Counted from the first letter of the stretch, positions 33,096 to 42,086 are shown. The stretch: 64,000 nt of DNA from JAJXWB01 sp965246795 (GCA_965246795.1 CBDFFN010000010.1:248001-312000); one strand, 5' to 3'. Translations and numbers: made by a program. The notes: generated by a model from the sequence alone, not told the origin.

Positions 33096-35294
33096 CTAAG
33101 CCGCGAAGCCGGCTGGCATCTCGCCCGCCATATATTTTGGCAGCGCGGTTTCGAATGTGTCGCGAAGCGCCGCGAGAGGGATCGGCGACTCGCCTGGCAT
33201 TGCAAGCGCATCGCCTCTCACCGTGCCTATGCGGAGAGCGCCGGTAAGCGCAGCCGCCTTTTCCGTCGCCACGGCGACGAGATAGCGGCCCTGATCCTCG
33301 CCGAAGAAAATAGCATGCGCCGGACCAGCCGGAAGTGCTTCGACGGTGACGCCGATGCCGGCGGCAAGCGCCATCTCCGCCAAAGCGACTGCGAGGCCGC
33401 CATCGCTCAGATCATGCGCGGCATGCAGATCACCGCGCGCAATTGCATCCAGCACGATGTCCCCGTTGCGCTTCTCGGCCGCGAGATCGACCGGCGGCGG
33501 CGCGCCTTCATCACGCCCACAGATGTGGCGCAGATACAGCGAGCGCCCGAGCCAACCCGAGGTGTCGCCGATCAGCAGCAGCACGTCACCCGCGCGTGGC
33601 GCGATGCCGACGGACCTCGCAACGTCATCGATCTTCCCGACACCACCGATCGCCGGGGTCGGCAGAATGCCGGAGCCGCGCGTCTCGTTGTAGAGCGACA
33701 CGTTGCCGGACACGATCGGGAAGTCGAGCGCACGACAGGCCTCGCCGATGCCTTCGAGACAACCGACGAATTGGCCCATGATCTCCGGCCGTTCGGGATT
33801 GCCGAAATTGAGATTGTCCGTAACGGCAAGCGGCTTGCCGCCCGTCGCGACGATGTTGCGCCAAGCTTCGGCCACCGCCTGCTTGCCCCCTTCGTACGGG
33901 TCGGCAACGCAATAGCGCGCGGTGACATCGGTCGTGACGGCGAGGCCTTTTGGACCATCGCCCAAACGAATGACCGCCGCATCGCCGCCGGGCGCAATGA
34001 CCGTGTTCGACAAGATCAGGTGGTCGTACTGCTCCCACACCCAGCGCTTCGAGCAGAGGTCAGGAGTGCCCATTAATTTCAACAGCGCATCGGCATTCGA
34101 CATCGGCGGCGCGACCGACGTCGCGTCGATGAACGGCGATTTCTTCGTCGCGACATGCGGCCTATCGTAAAGCGGCGCTTCATCGCCAAGCTCCTTGATC
34201 GGCAGGTCGACTTTCACCTCGCCGCCGTGCTTCACGACAAAGCGCAATGTGTCTGTCGTTTTGCCGATGATCGCGAAGTCGAGCCCCCACTTCCTGAAGA
34301 TCGCCTCGGCTTCCTTCTCGCGCGACGGCGTCAGCACCATGAGCATGCGCTCCTGGCTTTCCGACAGCATCATCTCGTAGGCGCTCATGCCGTCTTCGCG
34401 GCAAGGCACTGCGTCAAGATCGAGTTCGATGCCGAGATTGCCCTTCGCGCCCATCTCCACGGCCGACGAAGTCAGGCCCGCTGCGCCCATGTCTTGAATG
34501 GCGATAATCGCATCGGTCGCCATCAATTCTAGGCAGGCTTCGAGCAACAACTTTTCCGAGAAGGGATCGCCTACCTGCACGGTCGGACGCTTCTCTTCGG
34601 CATCCGCTTCGAAGGAAGCAGAGGCCATCGTTGCGCCGTGGATGCCGTCGCGGCCAGTCTTCGAACCGAGATACACGATCGGGTTTCCGACGCCGGTCGC
34701 CTTTGCGTAGAAAATGCGGTCCGCACGCGCGACGCCGACCGCCATCGCATTGACGAGAATGTTGCCGTCGTAGCTCGGATCGAAGGCCGTGGAACCGCCG
34801 ACCGTCGGCACGCCAAAAGAGTTACCGTAGCCGCCGATGCCGGCAACGACGCCACCGACGAGATGGCGCGTCTTCGGGTGCGACGGCGAGCCGAAGCGCA
34901 GAAGGTTGAGGCACGCGACAGGGCGTGCGCCCATCGTGAAGACGTCGCGCAGAATGCCGCCGACACCCGTCGTCGCGCCCTGATAAGGCTCGATGTAGGA
35001 GGGATGGTTGTGCGATTCCATTTTGAAGACGCAGGCGTCGCCGTCGCCGATATCGATGACGCCGGCATTTTCGCCCGGTCCCTGGATCACCCAGGGCGCG
35101 CTCGTCGGCAGCTTGCGCAGATGGATGCGCGACGACTTGTACGAGCAGTGCTCGTTCCACATCGCCGAGAAGATGCCGAGTTCGGTGAAGGTCGGCACGC
35201 GCCCGATGAGCGCGAGGATGCGCTCGTATTCGTCGGGCTTCAGGCCATGCGCGGCGACGAGTTCTGGTGTGATAGCGGGTTCGTTGACACTCAC
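33096..35294 (-). CDS. purL: Phosphoribosylformylglycinamidine synthase subunit PurL
   Basis: 732 residues, the small PurL form that works with separate PurS and PurQ. It converts FGAR to FGAM with ATP. The AIR-synthase-like folds show FKMESHNHPSYIEPYQGATT, DMGAAGLTSSAVEMGAKG and NVSLYNET. It opens with a GTG at 35294 that overlaps the purQ stop (GTGA). Full length, with no break. Confidence 0.96.
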   Translation of the reverse strand: MSVNEPAITPELVAAHGLKPDEYERILALIGRVPTFTELGIFSAMWNEHCSYKSSRIHLRKLPTSAPWVIQGPGENAGVIDIGDGDACVFKMESHNHPSYIEPYQGATTGVGGILRDVFTMGARPVACLNLLRFGSPSHPKTRHLVGGVVAGIGGYGNSFGVPTVGGSTAFDPSYDGNILVNAMAVGVARADRIFYAKATGVGNPIVYLGSKTGRDGIHGATMASASFEADAEEKRPTVQVGDPFSEKLLLEACLELMATDAIIAIQDMGAAGLTSSAVEMGAKGNLGIELDLDAVPCREDGMSAYEMMLSESQERMLMVLTPSREKEAEAIFRKWGLDFAIIGKTTDTLRFVVKHGGEVKVDLPIKELGDEAPLYDRPHVATKKSPFIDATSVAPPMSNADALLKLMGTPDLCSKRWVWEQYDHLILSNTVIAPGGDAAVIRLGDGPKGLAVTTDVTARYCVADPYEGGKQAVAEAWRNIVATGGKPLAVTDNLNFGNPERPEIMGQFVGCLEGIGEACRALDFPIVSGNVSLYNETRGSGILPTPAIGGVGKIDDVARSVGIAPRAGDVLLLIGDTSGWLGRSLYLRHICGRDEGAPPPVDLAAEKRNGDIVLDAIARGDLHAAHDLSDGGLAVALAEMALAAGIGVTVEALPAGPAHAIFFGEDQGRYLVAVATEKAAALTGALRIGTVRGDALAMPGESPIPLAALRDTFETALPKYMAGEMPAGFAA

Positions 35295-35971
35295 GCCGCC
35301 AGTCCCGCAAACATCCCCGCACCGTCTGTGCCGCCGACGAGCGCATCGACGAGATTCTCGGGATGCGGCATCAGGCCGAGCACGTTGCGTTTCTCGGAAT
35401 AAATACCCGCAATCGCATTGCGCGAGCCGTTCGGATTCTCATTGCCGACCACGCCGGCGGCATCGCAATAGCGGAACGCCACACGACCATCGCCTTCGAG
35501 TTTTGCAATCGTCGCGTCGTCAGCTTCGTAATTTCCTTCACCATGCGCGATGGCGACCTTGATGATCTGTCCCGGCGTATAACCTCGCGTGAATGGCGTA
35601 TTCGCGCTTTCGACGCGCAGATGCTGCATGCGGCAGACAAAGCGCAAATCCGCATTGCGCATCAGCACGCCCGGCAAAAGTCCGCTTTCGCAAAGGATCT
35701 GGAAGCCGTTGCAGATGCCGAGAACGAGCCCGCCTTTTGCAGCATGCACGCGCACCGCATCCATGATCGGCGCACGGCCGGCAATCGCGCCGCACCGCAG
35801 ATAATCGCCGTAGCTGAAGCCGCCGGGCAGCACGACGAGATCGGTATTCCCAGGCAGCGCTGTCTCGGTGTGCCAAACGATATCCGGCTTGCGTCCGCTC
35901 GCTTTCGCGATGGCGCGCGCAACATCGCCTTCGCGGTTCGAGCCGGGGAAGAGAATAACGGAGGCCTTCAT
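35291..35971 (-). CDS. purQ: Phosphoribosylformylglycinamidine synthase subunit PurQ (glutaminase)
   Basis: 226 residues. A class I glutamine amidotransferase supplying ammonia to PurL. The nucleophile is Cys87 in LGICNGFQ, and the His-Glu pair is in LMPHPEN near residue 212. The N-terminus KASVILFPGSNREGDVARA is typical. The ATG at 35971 overlaps the stop of the upstream isochorismatase-fold gene by 4 bases (ATGA). Confidence 0.96.
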   Translation of the reverse strand: MKASVILFPGSNREGDVARAIAKASGRKPDIVWHTETALPGNTDLVVLPGGFSYGDYLRCGAIAGRAPIMDAVRVHAAKGGLVLGICNGFQILCESGLLPGVLMRNADLRFVCRMQHLRVESANTPFTRGYTPGQIIKVAIAHGEGNYEADDATIAKLEGDGRVAFRYCDAAGVVGNENPNGSRNAIAGIYSEKRNVLGLMPHPENLVDALVGGTDGAGMFAGLAA

Positions 35972-36609
35972 CGCGACGCCGCACGCATCGCAGCCGTAAA
36001 GGCCCCGCTATCCGTCATGATCGCATCCCCCATGAAGGACATATGCTCGAAGCTGCGTTCGCCCGCCGCATCGTGGCCCGCGCCGCAAGCGTCGCGCACG
36101 ACAATCGGCACGAAGCCGAGGTCCGCGCCATGCGAAACGGTCGGCGCGATGCCGATCTCCGTCGCGATCCCCATGATGGCGAAGGACACGAGGCCGAGGT
36201 CGCGCATGATCGTCGCCAGCGGCGTATCGGCAAAGGCCGAGAAGGCGATCTTGTCGATGACGGCTTCGTCGTCTTGCGGTGCGAGCGCTTGCGAGATCTC
36301 GAATCCCGGCGAAGAAGGTAGGAACCACGGCTTGATCGCGTCAGGATCGTCGATCTTCTGCCAGATCATCGCCTGACGCCGCTGGAAACGGCCCATCATG
36401 CGAAGCGGCAGCGACAGATGACGCGTGAAGATAACGGGATAACCTGCGGCGCGCGCGACATCGAGGATCTCGCCGACGCGTCCCTCGACCGCCTTGCCCG
36501 ATGCGATCTGGCCGACGATGCCGGCCTGCATGTCGTAAATCACGAGCGCCATGCGGTCGGGATGGCAGCAATTCGCAAGCGTTCGCGGAACGTCGAGCAC
36601 GGCGCGCAT
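35968..36609 (-). CDS. Isochorismatase-fold hydrolase lacking the nucleophile Cys
   Basis: 213 residues of the isochorismatase-like fold. The Asp of the triad is visible in VIYDMQ (Asp26) and the Lys in VIDKIAFSAF (Lys120). At the usual nucleophile site the sequence is GIATEIGIAPT, with Gly153 in place of Cys, as in true isochorismatases and PhzD rather than nicotinamidase. The substrate is unknown. It is embedded in the purine operon: its start overlaps the purS stop (TGATG) and its stop overlaps the purQ start. A later ATG at 36552 would remove 19 residues. Confidence 0.83.
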   Translation of the reverse strand: MRAVLDVPRTLANCCHPDRMALVIYDMQAGIVGQIASGKAVEGRVGEILDVARAAGYPVIFTRHLSLPLRMMGRFQRRQAMIWQKIDDPDAIKPWFLPSSPGFEISQALAPQDDEAVIDKIAFSAFADTPLATIMRDLGLVSFAIMGIATEIGIAPTVSHGADLGFVPIVVRDACGAGHDAAGERSFEHMSFMGDAIMTDSGAFTAAMRAASR

Positions 36610-36848
36610 CAGCCGACGTCGATCGAATAATTCTCGATCACGGTGTTCGCGAGCAGCTTCTCGCAGGCATCGCCCAACACTTTTTTTGCCGCGTCGGAGG
36701 CAACAGCGCCGAGCTCGATGTCGAACACCTTGCCCTGCCGCACGGACGCGACGCCATCGACGCCGAGCGAGCGAAGCGCGCCTTCGATCGCCTTACCCTG
36801 CGGATCGAGAACGCCGTTCTTTAGCGTGACGACGACGCGCGCTTTCAC
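36609..36848 (-). CDS. purS: Phosphoribosylformylglycinamidine synthase subunit PurS
   Basis: 79 residues. The small subunit that bridges PurL and PurQ. The family pattern KARVVVTLKNGVLDPQGKAI and GVDGVASVRQGKVFDIEL is clear. It opens with a GTG at 36848 overlapping the stop of the Uma2-like gene (GTGA), and its TGA overlaps the next ATG. Present separately, as expected for the small-PurL type. Confidence 0.95.
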   Translation of the reverse strand: MKARVVVTLKNGVLDPQGKAIEGALRSLGVDGVASVRQGKVFDIELGAVASDAAKKVLGDACEKLLANTVIENYSIDVG

Positions 36849-37405
36849 GATCCGGTGCCTCGATAAATTTCTGCGAGCGGAAGAGCGATACCAAGAGCCG
36901 GCAGCTCGAGAACAGCGTCCCGACCCTCGATCGTCTTCTCGGCGAAGCCACCGACGCGCTCATACGAGACAACGGCAGCCTTATCCTGTGCGACGATAAT
37001 ATATTGTTGCAGCGACGGCAGGTTTGCGTAAAGCGTGCGCTTAACGCGACGATCCTTATGCGCTGTCGAGGGCGAGAGGATTTCGATAGCAACGATGGCG
37101 TCGTCGCAATCCTGCGCAGCGAGCAAGCTGTCGGGCCGCACTAGAAGATCCGGTACGGGCACGTTCTTGTCCGTGATCCGCAGACCGAAACCCGGCACCG
37201 CGGCCCAGTTTCGTCTTTCACCTTCGAGGCGCGCGAAAGCAAGGATCAAGTTCTTCAGAATTGTCTGATGCAGATAGCTCGGCGCGGCATTCATCTCGGG
37301 AATCCCGTCGAGCAGCTCCCACTTCTCCTCGTCCGGACGTGTGTCGGTGAACGCGAAAAAGTCGCGTGCCGTCATCGCATCGGTAAAAGCGAGCGCAGTG
37401 CTCAT
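36845..37405 (-). CDS. Uma2 family (DUF820) PD-(D/E)XK nuclease-like protein
   Basis: 186 residues. The restriction-endonuclease-like fold of the Uma2/DUF820 family is visible: the start FFAFTDTRPDEEKWELLDGI, the catalytic Asp in VPVPDLLVRPDSL and the ExS pair in AIVAIEILSPSTAHKDRRVK. Uma2 proteins are abundant in cyanobacteria and usually unassigned. Here it sits between purC and purS and overlaps purS by 4 bases. It has no role in purine synthesis by known pathway, so it is a passenger. The call is firm at family level only. Confidence 0.85.
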   Translation of the reverse strand: MSTALAFTDAMTARDFFAFTDTRPDEEKWELLDGIPEMNAAPSYLHQTILKNLILAFARLEGERRNWAAVPGFGLRITDKNVPVPDLLVRPDSLLAAQDCDDAIVAIEILSPSTAHKDRRVKRTLYANLPSLQQYIIVAQDKAAVVSYERVGGFAEKTIEGRDAVLELPALGIALPLAEIYRGTGS

Positions 37406-37426
37406 GCCGGTTAGCTCTCGATGGCG

Positions 37427-38224
37427 CTACTGCACCAACTTCGGGCCGGTGGCCCGCTGCTGTACGGACTCTTCCGGCATTATGCCGAGGCGCCGCGCGA
37501 CTTCCGTATAGGCCTCGACCAAGCCGCCCATGTCGCGGCGGAACCGATCCTTGTCGAGCTTGTCGGACGACTTGATGTCCCACAAGCGGCACGAGTCCGG
37601 CGAGATCTCGTCGGCAACGACGATCCGCATGAGATCGTTCTCCCACAAACGGCCCGTCTCCATCTTGAAGTCGACGAGGCGGATGCCGACGCCCAAGAAC
37701 AACCCGGTGAGAAAATCATTGACGCGAATGGCGAGCGCCATGATGTCGTCGATCTCCTGCGGGCTCGCCCAGCCGAAGGCCGTGATGTGCTCTTCCGACA
37801 CCATCGGGTCGTTAAGCTGATCGTTCTTGTAATAAAACTCGATGATCGAGCGCGGCAGCTGCGTGCCTTCCTCGAGGCCGAGACGCGTGGCAAGCGAACC
37901 CGCCGCAACGTTGCGCACGACGACCTCAAGCGGAATGATCTCGACTTCGCGGATCAACTGCTCGCGCATATTGAGCCGGCGGATGAAATGCGTCGGCACG
38001 CCAATGTCGTTGAGGTGCTGGAAAATATACTCGGAAATACGATTGTTCAGCACGCCTTTACCATCGATGACTTCGTGCTTCTTCGCGTTGAACGCTGTCG
38101 CGTCGTCCTTGAAGTGCTGAATCAGCGTTCCCGGCTCGGGGCCTTCGTATAAAACCTTTGCCTTGCCTTCGTAGATTCGGCGGCGGCGGTTCATCGGAAT
38201 CAACCGTGGTTTGAGGAAATCCAT
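37427..38224 (-). CDS. purC: SAICAR synthetase (PurC)
   Basis: 265 residues. Joins aspartate to CAIR in purine synthesis. Visible are RIYEGKAKVLYEGPEPGTLI, ATAFNAKKHEVIDGKGVLN, the VVVRNVAAGSLATRLG segment and GRLWENDLMRIVVADEISPD. The ATG at 38224 adds ten residues to the family start at 38194 (MNRRRRIYEGKAK); neither has a strong ribosome binding site. First gene of the leftward purine operon, divergent from xerC with 221 bases between them. Confidence 0.95.
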   Translation of the reverse strand: MDFLKPRLIPMNRRRRIYEGKAKVLYEGPEPGTLIQHFKDDATAFNAKKHEVIDGKGVLNNRISEYIFQHLNDIGVPTHFIRRLNMREQLIREVEIIPLEVVVRNVAAGSLATRLGLEEGTQLPRSIIEFYYKNDQLNDPMVSEEHITAFGWASPQEIDDIMALAIRVNDFLTGLFLGVGIRLVDFKMETGRLWENDLMRIVVADEISPDSCRLWDIKSSDKLDKDRFRRDMGGLVEAYTEVARRLGIMPEESVQQRATGPKLVQ

Positions 38225-38445
38225 GGGTCGATCGGCTCCCTGTTTCTCATCCCTGCCGTGGCGCCGCGACTGGCGGCACGCTGCGGGCAGGGATGCGCCG
38301 CGACGGTCGTTCGGTCGTACCGCGTTCGAAGGCGCGCGGCAACTAAAGCAGATCGGCCGTCCTCAGGTATCACGGATGTAAGGCCTATCGTTGGCTGTTG
38401 CGAGCGCGAGCGGTGCCGCGACACGACAAGATCGGTGCAGTAACT

Positions 38446-39408
38446 ATGCCTTCATCGCCTGCAACCAAGCTGAACCGTGTGACGACACCAAATCTCGCCG
38501 CCGATCTCGCCGCCTGGACGCTGCACCTGCGCGCTGAGCGCCGCCTGTCCGCGCATACGCTCGATGCGTATCTGCGCGATGTCCGCCAGTTCACCGACCA
38601 TATCGCTGCCCGCACCGGCGCACCGTTCCGCGCCACAGACCTCGAGACACTTGTACCTGCCGACCTGCGAGACTTCCTCGCCGCTCGGCGTGCCGAGGGC
38701 GTCGGCAGCCGGACCTTGCAACGCTCGCTGGCCGGCATCCGCTCCTTCGTAAGATTTCTGGAGCAACGCGACGGCCTGAAGGTCGGCGCATTCTCGGCCA
38801 TCCGCGCTCCGAAAGTGGCGCGACGGCTCCCGCGGCCACTTGCCATCGCGGACGCGCGCTGCCTGACCGAGGTCGAGGCGCGCGCTGGCGACAATCGTGC
38901 ACATTGGGTGCTCGCCCGCGACGCCGCGGTGCTCGCCCTCCTCTATGGCTGCGGGCTCCGCATCTCCGAGACGCTGGCGATCCGGCGCGACGAGGCCCCC
39001 ATCGGCACCCGCGACAGCATCACTGTCATGGGCAAGGGCCAGCGAACGCGTACCTTGCCGGTCATCCCCGTGGTCCGGCAGGCGGTCGAAGCCTATCTTG
39101 CGCTCTGCCCTTTCTCGGGCATGCCTGACGGCTCGCTGTTCCTCGGCACGCGCGGCGGCCCGCTGTCGCCGCGCATCATCCAGATCGCGGTGGAGCGGAT
39201 GCGCGGCGCACTCGGCCTGCCCGACACGGCCACGCCGCATGCCCTGCGGCATTCTTTCGCAACCCACCTGCTCGGCCGCGGCGGCGATCTGCGCACCATC
39301 CAGGAGTTGCTCGGCCACGCATCGCTGTCGACGACGCAGCTTTACACGGCGGTCGACACGAAGCGGCTGCTCGATGCGTACCGTTCCGCTCACCCGCACG
39401 GCAGTTAG
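38446..39408 (+). CDS. xerC: Tyrosine recombinase XerC
   Basis: 320 residues. Resolves chromosome dimers at dif with XerD. The N-terminal SAM-like core-binding domain (LAAWTLHLRAERRLSAHTLD) is followed by the catalytic domain with the Arg in LLYGCGLRISETL, HALRHSFATHLL (His-x-x-Arg), the GHASLSTTQ His and the Tyr in LYTAVD. The ATG at 38446 is taken; the frame is open 16 codons further upstream. XerC rather than XerD is judged from RISETLAI and overall similarity. Housekeeping rather than phage-type. Confidence 0.9.
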   Translation: MPSSPATKLNRVTTPNLAADLAAWTLHLRAERRLSAHTLDAYLRDVRQFTDHIAARTGAPFRATDLETLVPADLRDFLAARRAEGVGSRTLQRSLAGIRSFVRFLEQRDGLKVGAFSAIRAPKVARRLPRPLAIADARCLTEVEARAGDNRAHWVLARDAAVLALLYGCGLRISETLAIRRDEAPIGTRDSITVMGKGQRTRTLPVIPVVRQAVEAYLALCPFSGMPDGSLFLGTRGGPLSPRIIQIAVERMRGALGLPDTATPHALRHSFATHLLGRGGDLRTIQELLGHASLSTTQLYTAVDTKRLLDAYRSAHPHGS

Positions 39409-39515
39409 CGACGACGCCTCGCAACGGACGCGATATTGCATCGCGGTAGCGACGCCCTAAGACTGGATCGACGCCCGAACGCCAGCGGGCCTGCGGAACG
39501 CATACCGAAAGCCCG

Positions 39516-39794
39516 ATGACTTCATTCTCGATGAAAACACGATGCCTGCTGATCGCGACGCTTTGCATCGTTCCGGCTGTAGCCGGCGCGCAAAGTCGCG
39601 AGGACCAGCGCGGCGCCTGCATGAACGACGCCTTTCGCCTCTGTTCCTCGGCCATTCCCGACGAAGCGGCAATCGAGGCCTGCCTCGAACGCAATCTTGC
39701 GGACCTGACGCCACCTTGTCGCGCGCAGTTCGATACGCCAGCGCCTGCACCGGCACCGGTCGCACCCGCAAAGAAGCCGCCGCCGAAGCGGTAA
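39516..39794 (+). CDS. Small exported Cys-rich repeat protein
   Basis: 92 residues. A signal peptide (KTRCLLIATLCIVPAVAGA-QS) is followed by one unit with four cysteines: CMNDAFRLC, IEACL and PPCRAQF. This spacing resembles the Cys-rich GLG1-type repeat found in short secreted alphaproteobacterial proteins. A Pro/Ala/Lys tail ends it (APAPAPVAPAKKPPPKR). The function is unknown. The start is uncertain: ATG 39516 or 39531. It lies between xerC and mmsB with no overlap. Confidence 0.72.
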   Translation: MTSFSMKTRCLLIATLCIVPAVAGAQSREDQRGACMNDAFRLCSSAIPDEAAIEACLERNLADLTPPCRAQFDTPAPAPAPVAPAKKPPPKR

Positions 39795-39873
39795 CTACAC
39801 GACGCCTGCACGCGCACACCCTCCCGTCGCTCCGGCCGGCGTGCTAACGCCTCCCTCAAACGGGAGGAATTTC

Positions 39874-40788
39874 ATGGCGAACATCGCCTTCATCGGACTC
39901 GGCAACATGGGCGGGCCGATGGCCGCCAACCTCGTCACCGCCGGCCATACGGTGCACGGCTACGATCTCGTCGCCGAGTTGCGCGACGCCGCTGCGAAAA
40001 GCGGTGTGACGATCGGCGCCTCGAGCGAAGACGCGGTGGCGGACGCCGATGTCGTCGTGACGATGTTGCCCGCGGGCGCGCCTGTCCGCGCGGTGTGGAA
40101 AGGCATCGCGGCACTGGCGAAGAAAGGCGCGCTGCTGATCGATTCTTCGACGGTCGATGTCGAAAGCGCGCGCGCCGCGCATGGTTTTGCACAAGGCGCG
40201 GGGCTTCTGTCGCTCGATGCGCCGGTGTCTGGCGGCACCGGCGGTGCGAAAGGCGGCACGCTGACTTTCATGTGCGGCGGGACCGATGCGGCCTTCGCAC
40301 AGGCAAAGCCCTTCCTCGAAAAGATGGGCAAGAAGATCGTCCATTGCGGTGCCAATGGCGCCGGTCAGGCCGCGAAAATCTGCAACAACATGATCCTTGG
40401 CGCGACGATGATCGCGACCGCCGAGGCCTTCGTGCTCGCCGAGAAGCTCGAGCTATCACCGCAGGCCTTGTTCGATGTCGCCTCGACCTCGTCGGGCCAA
40501 AGCTGGTCGTTGACGAGCTATTGCCCGGTGCCCGGCCCCGTGCCGACATCGCCCGCCAATAACGGCTACAAGCCCGGATTCGCCGCCGCGCTGATGCTGA
40601 AGGATTTGCGACTGTCACAAGAAGCGTCGAACAGTGTTGGTGCAGCGACGCCGATGGGCGCGACGGCCGCCCAGCTTTACGCGCTGTTTGCCGCGGCCGG
40701 CCACTCCAATGACGATTTCTCAGGGATCGTAAATTTTCTACGCGGCGGCACGAAGGTCACGAAGGTCACGAAGGTCACGAAGGTCTGA
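39874..40788 (+). CDS. mmsB: 3-hydroxyisobutyrate dehydrogenase
   Basis: 304 residues. Oxidises 3-hydroxyisobutyrate to methylmalonate semialdehyde in valine breakdown. The NAD motif is FIGLGNMGGPMAANL, the substrate loop is DAPVSGGTGGAKGGTL, and the catalytic Lys168 is in GAGQAAKICNNM. GGGAGGAA lies 6 bases before the ATG at 39874. The C-terminus ends in four copies of Thr-Lys-Val encoded by perfect 9-base repeats. The acyl-CoA dehydrogenase of the same pathway starts one base after its stop. Confidence 0.93.
   Translation: MANIAFIGLGNMGGPMAANLVTAGHTVHGYDLVAELRDAAAKSGVTIGASSEDAVADADVVVTMLPAGAPVRAVWKGIAALAKKGALLIDSSTVDVESARAAHGFAQGAGLLSLDAPVSGGTGGAKGGTLTFMCGGTDAAFAQAKPFLEKMGKKIVHCGANGAGQAAKICNNMILGATMIATAEAFVLAEKLELSPQALFDVASTSSGQSWSLTSYCPVPGPVPTSPANNGYKPGFAAALMLKDLRLSQEASNSVGAATPMGATAAQLYALFAAAGHSNDDFSGIVNFLRGGTKVTKVTKVTKV
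40750..40785 (+). repeat. Four perfect 9-base tandem repeats at the end of mmsB
   Basis: ACGAAGGTC four times (40750, 40759, 40768, 40777), directly followed by TGA. Each unit adds Thr-Lys-Val, and its GAAGGT also places a Shine-Dalgarno-like motif just before the next gene's ATG at 40790. Confidence 0.95.
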
Positions 40789-40789
40789 G

Positions 40790-41932
40790 ATGGACTTCTC
40801 CCTCTCCGAAGACCAGCAGGCCATTCGCGAAACTGCACTCGATTTCGCGCGGAAAAAAATCGCGCCGAACGCACTGCGTTGGGACGAGGAAAAGCATTTC
40901 CCCGTCGCTGAATTGCGCGAGCTCGGCGCGCTCGGCATGGGCGGCATCTATATCAAGGAAGATGTCGGCGGCTCTGCATTGTCGCGGCTCGATGCGACGC
41001 TGATCTTCGAGGCACTGTCGACCGGCTGCCCAACCGTCGCCGCCTATCTCTCCATCCACAACATGTGCGCGTGGATGATCGACAATTTCGGCGATGACGA
41101 GCAGCGCAAGCGTTTGCTGCCGCCGCTGCTCTCGCTCGATCTATGCGCGAGCTACTGCCTCACCGAACCGGGTGCGGGCTCCGATGCCGCGGCGCTACGC
41201 ACGATCGCCGTGCGTGACGGCGACGATTACCTGCTGACGGGGCAAAAGCAGTTCATCTCCGGCGCGGGAAATCCGCACGGCTTCTATGTCGTCATGGCGC
41301 GCACCGGCGATGCGGGCGCGGGCGGCGTGTCGACGTTCGCGGTGCCGCACGACGCGCCGGGCCTTTCGTTCGGTGCCAACGAGAAGAAGATGGGCTGGAA
41401 CGCTCAGCCGACGCGCGCCGTGATGTTCGACAAGTGTCGCGTCAGCGCCGCCAATCGCATCGGGCCGGAGGGCATCGGTTTCAAGATCGCGATGGCAGGG
41501 CTCGACGGCGGCCGGCTGAACATCGCCGCCTGTTCGCTTGGCGGCGCGCAGGCCGCGCTCGACAAAGCGCTCGCCTATATGAACGAGCGCAAGGCGTTCG
41601 GAAAACGGCTCGACGAATTTCAGGCGCTGCAATTCCGTCTTGCCGACATGGCGACCGATCTCGAAGTGGCGCGCACGTTTCTATGGCGCGCGGCGACGGC
41701 GCTCGACGCAAAAGCGCCGGATGCCACACGGCTGTGCGCGATGGCGAAACGTTTCGTGACTGATGCGTGCTCGAAAATCGCCGACGACGCGCTGCAATTG
41801 CACGGTGGTTACGGCTATCTCCACGATTACGGAATCGAGAAGATCGTGCGAGACCTGCGCGTGCATCGCATTCTCGAAGGCACGAACGAGATCATGCGCG
41901 TCATAATTTCGCGCGGGATGGTGGGACGGTAG
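40790..41932 (+). CDS. Acyl-CoA dehydrogenase (isobutyryl-CoA dehydrogenase-like)
   Basis: 380 residues. An FAD enzyme introducing a trans double bond alpha-beta to a CoA thioester. The two acyl-CoA dehydrogenase signatures are AYCLTEPGAGSDAA-like (SYCLTEPGAGSDAAAL) and LQLHGGYGYLHDYGIEKIVR. The catalytic base is Glu363 in LEGTNEI. Its position directly after mmsB (2-base gap) points to isobutyryl-CoA from valine; other short branched acyl-CoAs are possible. Confidence 0.88.
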   Translation: MDFSLSEDQQAIRETALDFARKKIAPNALRWDEEKHFPVAELRELGALGMGGIYIKEDVGGSALSRLDATLIFEALSTGCPTVAAYLSIHNMCAWMIDNFGDDEQRKRLLPPLLSLDLCASYCLTEPGAGSDAAALRTIAVRDGDDYLLTGQKQFISGAGNPHGFYVVMARTGDAGAGGVSTFAVPHDAPGLSFGANEKKMGWNAQPTRAVMFDKCRVSAANRIGPEGIGFKIAMAGLDGGRLNIAACSLGGAQAALDKALAYMNERKAFGKRLDEFQALQFRLADMATDLEVARTFLWRAATALDAKAPDATRLCAMAKRFVTDACSKIADDALQLHGGYGYLHDYGIEKIVRDLRVHRILEGTNEIMRVIISRGMVGR

Positions 41933-41937
41933 GTAAT

Positions 41938-42077
41938 CCTCCCCACGAAATGGGGAAGGGGACTGTGATGTCGCTGTTGCGATACATCGCCAGCGAGTGC
42001 GAAGCATGGTGGAGCGGCGCGGCATTTCTGCGCCTCCCGCTCGCTAGCATTCGCCACCTCCCCACTTCGAGGTGAGG
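41938..42077. repeat. Intergenic repeat element with hairpin ends
   Basis: Fills the gap between two convergent genes. CCTCCCCACGAAATGGGGAAGG (hairpin, 41938-41959) is at the left and CACCTC/GAGGTG (42055-42074) at the right. Within it, 41968-41996 matches the element at 59592-59620 in 28 of 29 bases. It looks like a dispersed non-coding repeat of the kind common in alphaproteobacteria. Confidence 0.6.
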
Positions 42078-42086
42078 ATCAGAAAC

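Noticed and set aside
38446..39408. Phage or island integrase
   Set aside because: Sequence has the XerC signature and lies among housekeeping genes without att repeats.
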